A stretch of 64,000 nt of DNA from Diabrotica undecimpunctata (taxonomy: Eukaryota > Arthropoda > Insecta > Coleoptera > Chrysomelidae), in assembly GCF_040954645.1 (NCBI RefSeq), contig NC_092810.1, positions 7,300,185 to 7,364,184 of the forward strand, given 5' to 3'. Positions within the stretch are counted from its first letter, which is position 1, and every line of letters begins with the position of its first letter. Of the stretch, positions 1-11,414 are shown piece by piece. The position numbers were made by a program, and so were the translations under genes. Below the pieces are notes generated by a model that did not search any database, was not told the DNA's origin, and saw nothing but the letters and a program-made list of their open reading frames with translations.

Positions 1-2108
1 ATGGACCTGGAGGAAGAGCTGAAAACGTAAAATGGGACATCATAAGCCTCAGTGAAATGACAAAGAGGAGAAGCCCAAATTACTCTTAAATCAGGACACG
101 TATTTCATTTTAGAGGTGAAGAAGACACTTTAAATGTTTGAGTAGGATTCATTATACATAGAAAGCACACACAAAATATAGTTGAAATTATCAACATAAG
201 CCCCAGGATTATATATCTTATCTTCAAACTAAATGCAAGAGATAAACATAAATATATAAATAAACCTTAGGGTAATCCGGACATATGCTCCAAAGACTAC
301 ATACTCGGATGAAGAAATTGAAGAATTTTATGAGGACCTATAACCATCATTACATGCCACACCAGCATATTACACAATGATTATGGGCGACTTTAATGTG
401 AAAATGGAGTTTAAACAAAAACTTCTTGTGAGAGACAGCTGGCATATACAAGAAGAAGAGTATCGGAAATATTACAGATAAAAATAACAAGATAATAACG
501 GAATGTAGAGATAAAATAAACAGATGGGAAGAATACATAAAAGAGCTATTCGAAGACGACGAGAAAATTGAGGTCATTGAACCAAGAGGAAGAAATGGGC
601 CACCAATTAGCAAAGACAAAATTGAGAAAGCGCTAAAACGTATCAAAAATGAGAAGGCCATGGGACCAGATGAAATACCTACAGAATTTTTAAGAATATT
701 AATATAAAATCATATGGGCACACTAATAGAATTATTTAATGACATTTATTATACGGGAGAGATTCCGAAAGAATGGTTAATATCAATATTTATTCCAATA
801 CCCAAAAAATCAAACGCAATGAAGTGTGAAGAGCACAGGACAATTAGCTTAATGAACCATATTCTAAAAGTGTTCTTACGAGTGATACACGAACGTATCT
901 ATAAAAAGCTAGATGATAGAATAGCTGAAAACCAATTGGGATTCAGAAAAGGCTTTGGCAGTGGTACCAGAGAAGCATTATTTACTGTACAAACACTAAT
1001 CGAACGATGTCGAGATGTCAATTGCGACGTATTTATATGTCTAGTCGACTTCAAAAAAGCTTTCGACAAAGTACAACACCGAGGAATGGCAAAAATACTG
1101 CAGAACACAGAATTAGATGACGAAGACGTGAGAATCATTGCCAATCTATACCGATATCAGAAAGCCACATTACGAATAGACCAACAAAAATCGAAAGAAA
1201 TACCTATAAATCGTGGAGTAAGACAAGGATGTGTGCCTTTCCACTTTACTTTTTAATATGTATACAGAATAATTGTTTAAAGAGACATTAGAAGACGTAA
1301 ATGAAGGCATATTTATTAACGGAGCACTTCTGAATAATCTTAGATATGCAGATGACACAATCCTCCTTGCGGACAGCAGAGAAGGACTACGGATCTTGGC
1401 TGATCGCATTACCCAATATTGCGAAAGGTATGTAATGGCAATAAATACAAATAAAACAAAAATCATGGTGGTAAGCAAGAACAAGATTGAAGAAGACAGT
1501 GTTTATGCTAAAGGAAAACTTTTAGGCAGGGTGCACAGATATCAGTACTTAGGTTGCTAACTAAATGAAGAATGGGATAAAAGTACGGAAATAAAACGGC
1601 GTATTGAGATAGCTAGAAGTGCTTTTAATAAGATGAAAGCAAAATTATGCAATGGTAAACTCAACATCGAAATTAGAACTAGAGTATTGAGATGCTACGT
1701 GTTCTCTGTCCTGTTGTATAGAGTTGAGGCCTGGACAATTACAGAGGCGACAGAGAAAAAACTCATTAAAGTTGAAATGTGGTGTTATCGAAGAATGTGA
1801 AAAATATCTTGGACACAACACATAACAAATGGGGAAACGCTACGAAGAATGAAAAAAAAATAAAGAAAAATGAGCTACTTTAGTCACATACCAAGAAACG
1901 AGAAATACGAATTGATGCGGCTGGTCATACAAGGAAAGGTGGAAGGCAAAAGAGGATCGGAGAGAAGACGCACGTCCTGGCTGAAGAATCTGAGTCAATG
2001 GAGTGGGAAAACGTCAATAGAACTTTTTTCAGAACGGCTGCAGATAGAGTCAAATGGGCCATGATGATCGCCAATATTCTTAGGGATGGGGCACGTTAAG
2101 AAGAAGCA
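1..2108 (+). pseudogene. LINE-A retrotransposon (RTE-type), decayed copy
   Basis: This is a non-LTR retrotransposon protein broken by stops and frameshifts. The start carries endonuclease remnants, with a VYAPTT-like stretch near 280-300 and MGDFNVK at about 378. The reverse transcriptase follows: KAMGPDEIPTEFLR at about 655, FICLVDFKKAFDKVQ at about 1035, RGVRQGC at about 1213 and NLRYADDTILLADS at about 1338. The C-terminal part resembles RTE/BovB-type proteins: EMWCYRRM at about 1775, then GKVEGKRGSERRRTSWLKN. There is no RNase H. The DNA ends in a TAAGAAGAAG tail, also found on the other LINE-A copies here. The left end runs out of the window. The assignment to the RTE type rests on architecture and remembered motif patterns, not on a tree. 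Confidence 0.85.
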
Positions 2109-2443
2109 GACGAGAAAGCATTCGATACCATAAGTCATCAGAAAATGTTAAAATCATTGACAGAATACCGAATAGAGCATCTCTATACTAACATAATTGA
2201 ATATATTTACCAAAATGTCACAGCTAGCGTAAGACCATCTGAACATGAAACAAATAAATTCTGTATACAGCGGGGAGTACGGCAAGGAGACACAGTCTCT
2301 CCAAAACTATTCACGACGCTTTTAGAAGCACATCTGAACGAGCATGGTATCAACATAAATGAAGAGAAGCTCAATCATTTGAGATCATCAAGACAGAGAC
2401 AGATGGAAAGAGCTGAGCGATCCTATGATGATGACTTAAAACA
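2109..2443 (+). pseudogene. LINE-B (RTE-1-like) reverse transcriptase fragment
   Basis: This is a short piece of a different LINE joined directly to the LINE-A tail. It reads EKAFDTISHQKMLKSL, IEYIYQNVTASV and then RGVRQGDTVSPKLFTTLLE and GININEEKLNHLR, which are the finger and palm motifs of the LINE-B family seen better at 11.4-12.5 kb. The YADD motif that should follow is missing and the frame runs into unrelated sequence. It is 5' truncated and 3' deleted and cannot work on its own. Confidence 0.8.
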
Positions 2444-3777
2444 GTTTGTATCGTTTGTGTTTACGTTATTATAATAATAAAAGTTTAAAGATAATTAAAA
2501 TGTTTTAAGTTTCCATTTTAAAAATGCAAGTCCTCCGGTTTTCGTGTCGGTGAATGTAGTATAATAATATTAAAATATAATATAGTCCTATAGTATATGA
2601 ATTTATGTAATACTAGGAGAAGATATTAATATAAATAAATAAAAATGTCTAATATTGCATTTAAAAGTTCCTTCTCTGTAACGGATATTATAAATCTACT
2701 TTTTGTATCAAAACAATTAAATTTATGAAAGAACTTCTTACTAGTGGATCTCCAGAATGAATATTCCTCAACACAAAGCTTTTTTGTACGATGATTAGTT
2801 GTCAGGTTTTATAAAGAAAGCTTATAAGATTATGTAGTTGTTGAATATTGTCACTCAAAGCTTTCTAAAGCTCAAAAGTATGATAAAAATTGCTTTCTAT
2901 CCCTAGTCTTTTATTTCACCTTTTTATTTTTTATGTAAAGAGCTTGATGCGAAGTGAAAAAAGTAATTGCGCAGACAATGAAAAAATAATATCCTTTCCT
3001 TGGCGATGCTACATTTTCTAAATAATATATTAGCCAAAAGTATATAATATACATATAGCAAAAAATTAAACATGATGATGTTGTACAGTGTGTTCATAAA
3101 GTCTGTGGCGTACACAGGGGGGGTTTGGAGGTTAAAACCACCCTAGGGCATATAAAGCAAAAAATATATAAAAAATAGTAGGAACATGTAACTTGTCTTT
3201 TACATACAATACAAAAAATCAAAAGCGCTAATTGAATAACATTTGTATACAATAATTATTGTATAAATACACAATAATTAATACACAATAGTTATTAATA
3301 TTTTTCATTATATTTAGATATAGATATCTAATATTAGGCTTATGACAAAAGTAGACCAGTCTGTTGCGAGTAGCATGCACCTAAAGGACTGTATCTGGCC
3401 ATGTGGACTATCACAGGTTGTGTTCCTCTGCATGTGTTATAGTTTATTTTTATGAACGAGAGAGTAATTAGCATAATTTTAACTGGTAGCTCCGACCACT
3501 CCATGGGCGTGCTCAAGATTAATTGAAAAATTACTTTGAATAATTGTAAAAAATAAATGAATTATTTCAGTGTTATAAAGTGTTATGTGTATGTAAACAA
3601 AAGTGACCTCTTTTATCACACACTATATTAGAACTGACTGGCCTACATTAAAAAGGGTTTTAAAAAATTCACATTTTTTTTAATTTTTAAAAATTGCAAA
3701 AGAGAAAAAGAGTTTTTAAAACCGTCTAAGGTATGTTAAATAGATGAATAAAAATATTAATATAAAACTTACAGCTA
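2444..3777. other. No gene seen; AT-rich spacer
   Basis: I see no coding match, RNA gene or clear terminal repeat here. A G-run and C-rich patch (about 3114-3150) is the only compositional change. The right part may be the 3' flank of the DD82E element that starts at 3782. Confidence 0.5.
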
Positions 3778-3781
3778 CTTG

Positions 3782-5122
3782 TTACAAATCCAAATCAGAT
3801 TCAAAAAAAGAACTTTCAGAACCAAGATTTATAATAACTGGCTCGATCATTTTATCAGTAATATTGTCCAGCATCCACATTTTTTCCTCTTCTTTAATAG
3901 TGTGATTTACTGCCTTTTCCCAGTTTTTAGGTTTTACATTATTTACGGCCTCCAAAAACAACTGTTTAGCATCATGAATTTTAAAAGTGGTATTTTTTCT
4001 TGAAACTTCACTCTTTATCTGTGCCCATACCAGTTCAATCGGGTTTAATTCACAATGATATGGTGGGGATCTAAGTACTGTCATTCCACGATTTTTGGCA
4101 ATTTCATCAATTTCGTATTTTTTAAATTTTTCTTTATGAAGGGCACACAACGAATAAAGTTCCTTTCTTATAGATCCGGGATGGTACGTAATATTTTTTG
4201 AACTCAGCCAATTCTGCAAGTCTTTTTTTAACCACTTGGTTGTGGGCAGTCCTTCTAAAAGTCTGGAGTGATAACTTGCATTATCCATTACTATTACACA
4301 GTTCTTAGGAAGAAGATCTATCATTTGTTCGAACCATTCTTGAAAGACATCAGCGTTCATGTCTTCATGGTAGTCACCGGCACGAGTTGATTCAAAAGTT
4401 TATAAACCACCTTCAACAAAACCGTCTGAACTGCCAATGTGTACTATTATCAGCCTGCGTCCCTTTCCTGATGGTGGGTTTAAACCAGTAGATAAGTTAT
4501 TTACAAAAGCGTGCCTTTGACTTGTAACAGTTTCATCCTGCCAAAATTTATTTGGTGTATGACCCTCGTTGATCCATGTTTCATCAAGATAAAATATTTT
4601 TCTTTTTTGGTTTCTCATTTCCTTTATGGTTCTTAGAAAATGTCTTCTTCATATGACAATATCGCTTCTTTCTAATAAAATAGACTTTCTGGGATCCTTT
4701 TTCCAGCGGAACCCTATTTCTTTTAAAAGTTTCCATAACGTACTTCGACTCATTTCTGGGTAATCCTTATCATCTCGAACTGAGACAAGAACTTTATCCA
4801 ATGTTGGAAATTCTTGTCTAAAGAAGAATTCATGCACTTTCCGTCGAAGTCCTTCTTTAAAATGATATTCTATTTGAAATTTTGGTTGCCCTGGAGCATT
4901 ACGTGGCATTTGAAAACTACCACATTTCTCTTCTTTAATAACTCTGTAAATCGTAGATTTCCCAACACCAAGTGTACTGCTAACTAACTCAACGGTCTCA
5001 TCAACACTTTCACATAAACGTTTGTCTGTAAATGATTTAAAACAATTAAATATTAATGTTTTTTCATTAACTGTTAGAGGACCAATTTTTCGGCGTTTAC
5101 ACGGCACTTCCAAATTTTCCAT
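3782..5122 (-). pseudogene. DD82E-spaced Tc1/mariner-group transposase, copy 1
   Basis: This is a cut-and-paste transposase read in one frame over about 447 codons. The start is ATG at 5122 (MENLEVPCKRRKIG). The N-terminus holds a helix-turn-helix region with GVGKSTIYRVIKEEK. The DDE domain shows FYLDETW, VIVMDNASYH and HCELNPIELVW. I count 82 residues between the second Asp and the Glu, far from the usual 34. That spacing matches the group I remember as Sailor (DD82E). Only two in-frame stops break it: TGA at about 4650, where copy 2 has Trp, and TAA at about 4399, where copy 2 has Leu. So it is recently dead. Copies 2 and 3 lie at 33.5 kb and 11 kb. Confidence 0.88.
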
Positions 5123-5356
5123 AACACTAGTATACACAATAAACTGCACCTTGCAACTGAAGTACCTACTTTTAGTGAACTGTTAAGAATTTTGAATACG
5201 CCACTTGGACCTTCCTATATACAAAATGGAAAAACCCACTATCACATTTTCTGTTTAAAAGGTAATTATCTAGTCAATTACTGTCGTAGATTCCTGGAAT
5301 TAAAGAATTAAATGTTTGATTGTTGAAACCCTTACTTCGTGGAATGCACTCATTTC

Positions 5357-5496
5357 AGATAAAATAAAACGTTTTATTTTATCTAAAGAATTAAACTTTA
5401 TTTTGCAAATAGGCAAAGAATTAAACTTTATTTTGCAAATAGATAAAATAAAACGTTTTATTTTATCTAAAGAATTAAACTTTATTTTGCAAATAG
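5357..5496. repeat. Tandem array of 28-bp palindromes and 28-bp spacers
   Basis: A perfect 28-bp palindrome (half-site AGATAAAATAAAAC followed by its complement) occurs at 5357-5384 and 5441-5468, a period of 84 bp. A separate 28-bp unit starting AAAGAATTAAAC occurs three times, at 5385-5412, 5415-5442 and 5469-5496. The apparent ORF across this array is just the repeat read through. It could be element subterminal repeats or a replication-slippage product. Confidence 0.9.
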
Positions 5497-5513
5497 GTAG
5501 GTACTTATTAAAC

Positions 5514-5541
5514 TTTTATTGGTTATATATAACCAATAAAA
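5514..5541. repeat. Perfect 28-bp palindrome
   Basis: The half-site TTTTATTGGTTATA is followed by its exact complement. It sits at the inner end of the terminal arm 5521-5782. At the equivalent point of the second copy (about 33463) the palindrome is incomplete. Confidence 0.85.
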
Positions 5542-5782
5542 TAAACATCTTACATTTCTTGCAAATTCATTAGTACCTGTTAACCTCCATCACTCCGACA
5601 CTGGCAACCTTATTTAGGGATTAGTAAGCCTCACAACTATTGTATTCTATTCTGCTCCAACCTTTATACCTGGTGGTCATACTCAATTTAAAATTGTTTT
5701 CCTATATACTTCTGTAAACTTGTTGACAAATATCTGTTTTTCATTGAGTCACCCGTATTAACAGTTTAGGGATTTGCATACA
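5521..5782 (-). mobile_element. Terminal arm shared with the DD82E element at 33 kb
   Basis: Read on the minus strand, this block matches 33202-33463 almost throughout. It starts TGTATGCAAATCCCTAAA next to a TA and includes GTGACTCAATGAAAAA, GGTATAAAGGTT and GAGTGATGGAG. In copy 2 the arm lies on the 3' side of the transposase gene; here it lies on the 5' side. Either both ends of the element carry this arm and one is lost in each copy, or the arm is a separate nonautonomous element. Confidence 0.7.
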
Positions 5783-5849
5783 TAATTTATTGTTTTATTA
5801 CTCTCTCATACATAAAAATACACTATAGCAGTAGAAAAGAGACATCTCT

Positions 5850-6195
5850 ATAAGAGAAGAGAGCATTTGACAACAGCTATAAAAAAAGAAGAAAGAGAAA
5901 GATCAATGGAAAGATGGCAAGAAGACTGGAACAACAAGGAAGATGTTGCCCAGTGGACCAAGATGCTGATCCCGAGCCTAAGGGGTTAGGTAGATTGTCT
6001 GTTTTAGGGCGTATCTTCATAGGTTCAGAAAGACAGATACAGATAAATGCCTATACTGCGGATATTCCGACATTGCTACTCACACAATGCTGGAGTGTAA
6101 TAGATGTACAGTGGAGAGTAACAGAATGTCTAAAGAAATAGGTATGAACCCTGTGACTGTAAGAGAGATGATCGTGAAGATGACGGGAAATACGA
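5850..6195 (+). pseudogene. R1-clade LINE C-terminal fragment
   Basis: Frames shift, but the C-terminal region of an R1-type ORF2 can be read. ERWQEDWNNKEDVAQWTK lies at about 5895. A zinc-knuckle-like CLYCGYSDIATHTMLEC lies at about 6047-6097, followed by NRMSKEIGMNPVTVREMI. The CCHC near the end of ORF2 is typical of R1-clade proteins. The reverse transcriptase and endonuclease are gone. Confidence 0.7.
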
Positions 6196-6356
6196 AGAGA
6201 AGATTGTTGGCAGTTGAAATGGATTGTTTTAGAAGAAGTGCTAAAACATCAAGGCTGGAAAGAAAGACCAACGTATATAAGAAATAACATGAATGCTACA
6301 GAAACGGTCATAGACAGAATAGAAAGAAGAGGTTCAAAATGGTTTGGACACATTGT
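6196..6356 (+). pseudogene. LINE-C C-terminal scrap fused to the R1 fragment
   Basis: VEMDCFRRSAKTSRLER followed by NNMNATETVIDRIERR and SKWFGHIV aligns with the LINE-C segment TEMDYLRRSCSRSKLERVR, NINDDIERKQLIWFGHVKR at 36 kb. It follows the R1 fragment without a visible gap, so this is a chimera of two LINE families. Confidence 0.65.
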
Positions 6357-6573
6357 CATTATCTCATGACTTAATTATTTTTTAAAGCTCTGACAGGTCG
6401 ATTTTATATTTGTTTTTAACCTTTCTGGAAAAAGGGGAAAAAGTTTTATCCCCACTATCTTAGCAGATGTGACATCATCGATCATTTTTTTTAAATATAA
6501 AGGGCATATTTTTATCTAAAAGGTTAAAAGCCCATATTTTGCTGGGTACTAAAAATATAAACTAAATTATCAT

Positions 6574-7440
6574 TCAATCTTCGCTAATCCACTGCTGGAC
6601 ATAGATCTCTTTCATAATTTTCCATCTATTTCGATCTTGTGCCTCGTGCATCCAATTCCTATGACAACGTTTTAGATCGTTAGTCCAACGTGTTGGTGGA
6701 CGACCTCTGTTTCGGTAGGCATCATCTCTTGGTCTCCATTCCAGTATCCGCTTTGTCCATTTATTATCTGTCATTCAAGCCACGTGAAGCCACTGCCCAG
6801 TTCCATTTCAGTGTTGCTACTCTCTCTACTGAATCAGCCACTCCTGTTCTTTGTAAGTTAACACTGGCAAAACACACTGATTAAACGTTTTTCTTTTCAG
6901 ACATATTGATAATTCAGACGATTTGATAATATGGTTCAGCTTGCCGAAGGCTGCCCAAGTCAGTCTTATACGACGGAGAAGCTCAACGGTTTGGTTATCT
7001 TTTCCTATGGGAATCTCATGACCTAGGTATTTATAGGCCATTACCTGGTCTATGGATCTTGTTCCTACGCATATATCTTCGCTGACTACAAGATTTGTCA
7101 TCATCTGGGTTTTAGATATATTTATTTTCAATCATTCCAACATTTTTTGTTGATTTACGGTGTCGAATTACTTTTCATAGTCGACAAATATTAAAGCTAA
7201 TGGTTTATTATATTCAGTGCATTTTTCTATAAGATTTTTTATTACCAGTAGGTGATCGTTTGTTCCATAGCCTTTTCTAAAACCCGCCTGTTCTATGGGC
7301 TGATAAAATTCCAATTTATTTTCTAGTCGTTTCGTAATTATTTTTGTAAATAGTTTATAAATATGTGAAAGTAGACTTATGGGCCTGTAATTTCTGAGGT
7401 CGGTAGCATCCCCTATAAACTACATAGGTCACTAATAACA
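6574..7440 (-). pseudogene. LINE-B retrotransposon, internally deleted copy
   Basis: Reading down from 7440: NYRPISLLSHIYKLFTKII, EQAGFRKGYGTNDHLL, LALIFVDYEK, then a jump to KINISKTQMMTNL. The jump removes the YADD active-site region. The C-terminus continues with LTWAAFGKLNHII, NKWTKRILEWRPRDDAYR, RGRPPTRWTNDLKRCHRNW and ends YVQQWISED at 6574. This end is nearly identical to the copy at 23.45 kb, so both belong to one recently active subfamily. Confidence 0.82.
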
Positions 7441-7569
7441 TATGCTAGTAAAATCTTGTTGCATATCATCAGAAAGAGATTAAAAACCTAGCTACATTAC
7501 CAGGAACAAGCTTGTTCGTTGAACCTGAGACAACTCATTAAAAATTCCAGAGAATTTCAAGTATCTATG

Positions 7570-7738
7570 ATTATATGCTTCATTGACACCAAAAGACATT
7601 TGATTGTGTAAGCTGTATAAATTTGTAGTCCATTTTAATAGATATGGGCACACCAATGCACCTATTGACACTTATTAAAAATCTTTACCAGCCCAATATA
7701 GCAACAGTACAACTAGAACTTGTCTCTGCAGTGGCTAT
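7570..7738 (+). pseudogene. LINE-E reverse transcriptase scrap
   Basis: The frame-adjusted text is KTFDCVSCINL, ILIDMGTPMHLLTLIKNLY then QPNIATVQLE. This matches the FDCV...MGxPxHLxxLIxxLYxxQxATV block of a further insect LINE family. Only this one block is present. The hammerhead motif starts where the match ends. Confidence 0.6.
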
Positions 7739-7783
7739 ACCGTTCTGACGAGACCTAAGGAGGTCGAAATATGTATCAGCGGT
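7739..7783 (+). ncRNA. Hammerhead ribozyme motif, canonical core
   Basis: CTGACGA (7745-7751) is followed by a 4-bp stem II GACC/GGTC with a 6-nt loop, then GAA (7766-7768), a self-complementary helix III strand ATATGT (with U.G wobbles), and the cleavage-site base A7775. All invariant core positions of a hammerhead are present. The short palindromic helix III suggests cleavage as a dimer, as described for small hammerheads on retroelements. Helix I is weak: ACCG (7739-7742) pairs with CGGT (7780-7783) across an internal loop, with no pair directly at the core. A CAGCG/CGCTG hairpin follows at 7777-7791. Activity is not shown. Confidence 0.7.
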
Positions 7784-7796
7784 TGTCGCTGCCCTG

Positions 7797-8031
7797 TATC
7801 AAAACAAAAATCTAGTACCGTCATTATGTTTTATTACTTACTTCATTTGGAGTACCAGAAACTGAATTCACTACGAATTTTGACCAGGATGAACGGCATG
7901 TGGAATGCAATTTTAGATTCCCTTGCCGAGTAATTTATCCAGCTGTTTGTTTCGCAAATTTTAGGAAACACAGTGGTAAAAATTTGAATTCGGTTTCGCT
8001 AGGTAGAAATCGTTTGATTTCTCCTTTTGTT
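7797..8031 (+). repeat. Dispersed 235-bp repeat, copy 1
   Basis: This region matches 63641-63875 over most of its length, for example GAAACTGAATTCACTACG and AATTTTGAC. The first 29 bp are inverted relative to the other copy. Here it lies between the hammerhead motif and the truncated Jockey ORF, so it could be that element's 5' leader or an independent short insertion. It has no coding potential that I can support. Confidence 0.75.
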
Positions 8032-9912
8032 AAAAAGAGAAATTCAAAAAATTAAAAACGAATCGGTTAGCATCTACTTAAGTGAACTATCAACTGATAC
8101 CGCTACTGATTACTTATTGTGGAAGGCTACCAAACGATTAAAAAGGCCAATCTTACAGAATCCAAGAATTAGAAATACTAATGGTAGCTGGGTAAGAAGC
8201 AATATACAAAAGGCCAACAGGTTTGCTGACCACCTAGGAAATATTTTTCAACCAAATGAAGAACAAGAAATAATTAACTGGTTCCCTGGGCTCCCTGATC
8301 AAGATGAAATGGAGATTAGCCCTGTAACTAGAAAAGAAGTATATTTGGAAATAAAAGAAGATATAAATCCAAAGAAAGCTGCTGGATTTGATCTAATTAG
8401 TGGGGAAGTGTTAAAGCAACTTCCAAGCAAAATTATAATAAAATTAATACATCTTATAAACGCTTCCTTTAGGCTGAGATACGTACCAAAACTATGGAAG
8501 GTGGCAGAAATTATAATGATACTAAAACCAGGAAAGATTCCACAAGACGCTTTTTCATATAGCCCTATTTCACTGTTACCTGTCATGTCTAAATTATACA
8601 AAAAATTACTCTTGAAGAGACTAAAACCGATTATAGAGGAAAAAAATCTAATTCATAATGATCAGTTTGGGTTTAGAGCAAGCCACTCAATGATAGATCG
8701 GGTACATAGAATAACAGATATAGCAGAAAAAGCTCAGAAGAAGTAAAAGTCTGTTCCGTAATTTTCTGCGATGTAGCGCAGGCTTTTGACAAAGTGTGGT
8801 GTGACGGATTATATCATAAAATGAGATGCTACTTACCAAAACAATATTCTGAACTGCTAGAATCATATATATCCGACAGATACTTTCGAGTTAAGTATAA
8901 GGAAGCATATTCAGAATTAAGAGAAGTTAAAACTGGTGTTCTACAAGGAAGTGTCCTGGGGCCAGTGCTATACCTGCTCTATACCAGCGATATTCCATCA
9001 TTAGAACCTAACACAATTGCGACATTTTCAGACGACACATGCATTCTAGCAGTCGGACAAAAGCACGAGGATGCAACAACCATGCTACAGCACTCTGTTG
9101 AACAAATTAACATCTGAACCAGGCGATGGCGTATCAAATTGAATGAAACAAAATCTATGCATGTCAATTTTAGTAACAGAAGAGAACAACATATCCCAGT
9201 TAGTATAAATAGAAACCAAATACAAATACGGCAAAATATTTGGGTATGACATTAGATTCCAAGCTACGTTGGAAAGCACATATTAAAAAAAAAGGAGGAA
9301 TTAGAAATTAAGTTCAGAAAGATGTACTGGTTGATGGGAAAAAATCCACTCTGTCTACTTATAACAAATTGTTATTGTATAAGCAAGTCCTTAAACTGCT
9401 ATGAACATATGGGATACAGCTACGGGGCTGTACAAAAGAAAGTAACATCCAAATTATACAACGATATCAAAATAAATTATTAAGGAACATCGTTAACGCT
9501 CCATGGTACTTCAGAAACTGTGATCTTCATCGAGACCTCCAGATGGATATGGTTATCCAGACAATAAGTAAGTTTGCGAAGGGTCATGAACAAAGGCTCT
9601 CCAACCACGTGAATATCGAGGCCATCAAACTCCTAGACAACGCCAACCAGATAAGAAGACTTAAGAGAACGAAGCCGTTTGAGTTAGTGCTATAAGTGAG
9701 TGAAAGTGAAAAAGCAGAGCAAAGTGCGGCAAAAGTGTACACGTTAGCTAGTAGTGCTATAATATATTAGAGTAGTACTAAGGAATATTGCTGAATATAA
9801 CCTTAGATTAAGTTGTTTTTTGTATATAGAACTAACTTGCTTATTGATTATAGTGAATAATCAGACAGCAATGATCATAAGATTCCTGTTGGAGTTTTAT
9901 TAAATAAAAAAA
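8032..9912 (+). pseudogene. Jockey-clade LINE, 5' truncated
   Basis: Reverse transcriptase of a Jockey-type element. Visible blocks are NYSLWKATK-like DYLLWKATKRLKRP at about 8108, LKPGKIPQDAFSYSPISLLP at about 8527, DQFGFRASHSM at about 8661, FCDVAQAFDKVWHDGLYHK at about 8764, GVLQGSVLGPVLYLLY at about 8937 and ATFSDDTCIL at about 9022, with SDD in place of ADD. A frameshift lies near 8745 and more breaks follow 9115. The C-terminal thumb and tail run to about 9690 and an A-rich tail ends near 9912. The endonuclease is missing. Confidence 0.85.
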
Positions 9913-10544
9913 ATATCTTCGATTAAACCTGTTTTCAAAAAATAGTAGAGGTGGTTTGCTGATTAGATTTAAATGCCAAAACGGGTTATCGCTCTATAAA
10001 CTGAGCTTAAACCGACACATCAACTTTGAACAGTTACAGTGTAACCGGAAAACAATTTAATAAGGAAAACACTTTATTTTATCATACAAATCCATCGATC
10101 CTGCTTAATACTATTTACGCTCTTTTATTATTCTAATAAAGTACTATTGATTCGACAAAGAAAATTCCTTGGTATACCTCAATGGTTTGAAATTGTAAAA
10201 AGGCCAAACCCGCATTACTGTTAGTAAGCGAAAAGTATAAATACTCACCTCTCGGTTTATATCGATTTCCACGATGAAAATTGTGTCTAGAATAAAATCA
10301 ATGGAGTTAGTTTAAACTGATATGATCACGAAATGTTAAAGTATGTAAAGAAATTAAAATTACATTCGTTGGTTCTAACGAATAATTACACGAATAGGAA
10401 ATAATGGAGTCCATACTGAAAAAACAGATATTGAGTGTTTTTAGATGTTTAGAACTTTGAAATAGATTAAAGCAAAGATGGTTTTGTTTAAATTGACATG
10501 AAATTGAGTTTATTCAAAAAATAATCTTTTGGAATTATAATTTA
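9913..10544. other. No gene seen; AT-rich spacer
   Basis: I see no coding match, terminal repeat or RNA gene between the Jockey tail and the mariner scrap. Confidence 0.5.
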
Positions 10545-10559
10545 CATGTGATTATATAT

Positions 10560-10785
10560 TATACATATCAATAAATCAATTGTAGTACAATCTGTGTGAC
10601 ATGTTGCGCCGTGTTGTTAAAACCACAGCTCCTGCACATTATTTAGGAATAAAATAGTCAGTAATCATGGATCTATAGCGGTCACCATTGACTGTAAAGT
10701 TCTGGTCAGCATCGTTTTTGAAGAAATACGAACCAATGATTCTACCAGCCCAAAAAGCAAACCAAACAGTCAGTTATTCTGGATG
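10560..10785 (-). pseudogene. Mariner-type transposase fragment
   Basis: The translation LTVWFAFWAGRIIGSYFF, NDADQNFTVNGDRYRSMI then, after a frameshift, HGATCHTD matches the middle of the catalytic domain of insect mariner-type transposases (WxGxxxGxIIGPYFF, VNGxRYRxMI, QDGATCHT). The second catalytic Asp block is therefore present in degraded form. The rest of the gene is absent. Confidence 0.65.
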
Positions 10786-10984
10786 TAATGGTATTTAATC
10801 AAAAAATTGCAAAATGTGTATTTTGCAATTTTTTTAACGTGATGTTTTGTGTTGACAGACTGTATACAAGCCTTAATGTGACAAACATTTTTTTTTGATT
10901 TATTTCGATCTTGAACATTTTGAAGAGATGTATGAGATGAAAGAGATTTTAAAGAGAAGTATTTATGTGACATTTTACAAGTAC

Positions 10985-11270
10985 TCTTCGGAGTATAGCT
11001 TCTAAGTGTTCAGATATGACCGGAGTTAGAGAAGCAACTATTTGTAGACTTTTAAAGCAAAGAAAGATTGAAAGTATTACAGAAGCACCTAAAACGTCAA
11101 CTGGGAAAAAACTATTCATACAGACAATACTGTAACAATACATTAAAAGAGATACATTGTGAAAAACTTTAAGTGAATTAAGATTAGTTTATGAGAATAA
11201 AAATAGAAAAGCTGCGCTTATAGAGAAAGAAGAAGTTAGTTGTTAGAGGAAGTTGGAAAGAAGGATTGTT
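10985..11270 (+). pseudogene. DD82E transposase fragment, copy 3
   Basis: SDMTGVREATICRLLKQRK lines up with the helix-turn-helix of copy 1 (STLGVGKSTIYRVIKEEK). After a gap with stops, LSELRLVYENKNRKAALIEK and EEVSC lines up with LLKEIGFRWKKDPRKSILLE of copy 1. No catalytic motif remains. Confidence 0.6.
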
Positions 11271-11414
11271 ACTAATTTGGTGTAAACTATCTTGATACCC
11301 ATAAAAAAAGTGTCATAGTTATAAATATAGAAAAACTTTATATAAGTACTAATCTGACATGTATGCAGAATCAAAAATATATAGATATAAAAAAATTAAG
11401 GATTTTTTTTGAAC

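Noticed and set aside
5316..5573. 85-codon ORF with repeated peptide units
   Set aside because: It is the 28-bp tandem and palindrome array translated; there is no start ATG and no homologue pattern.
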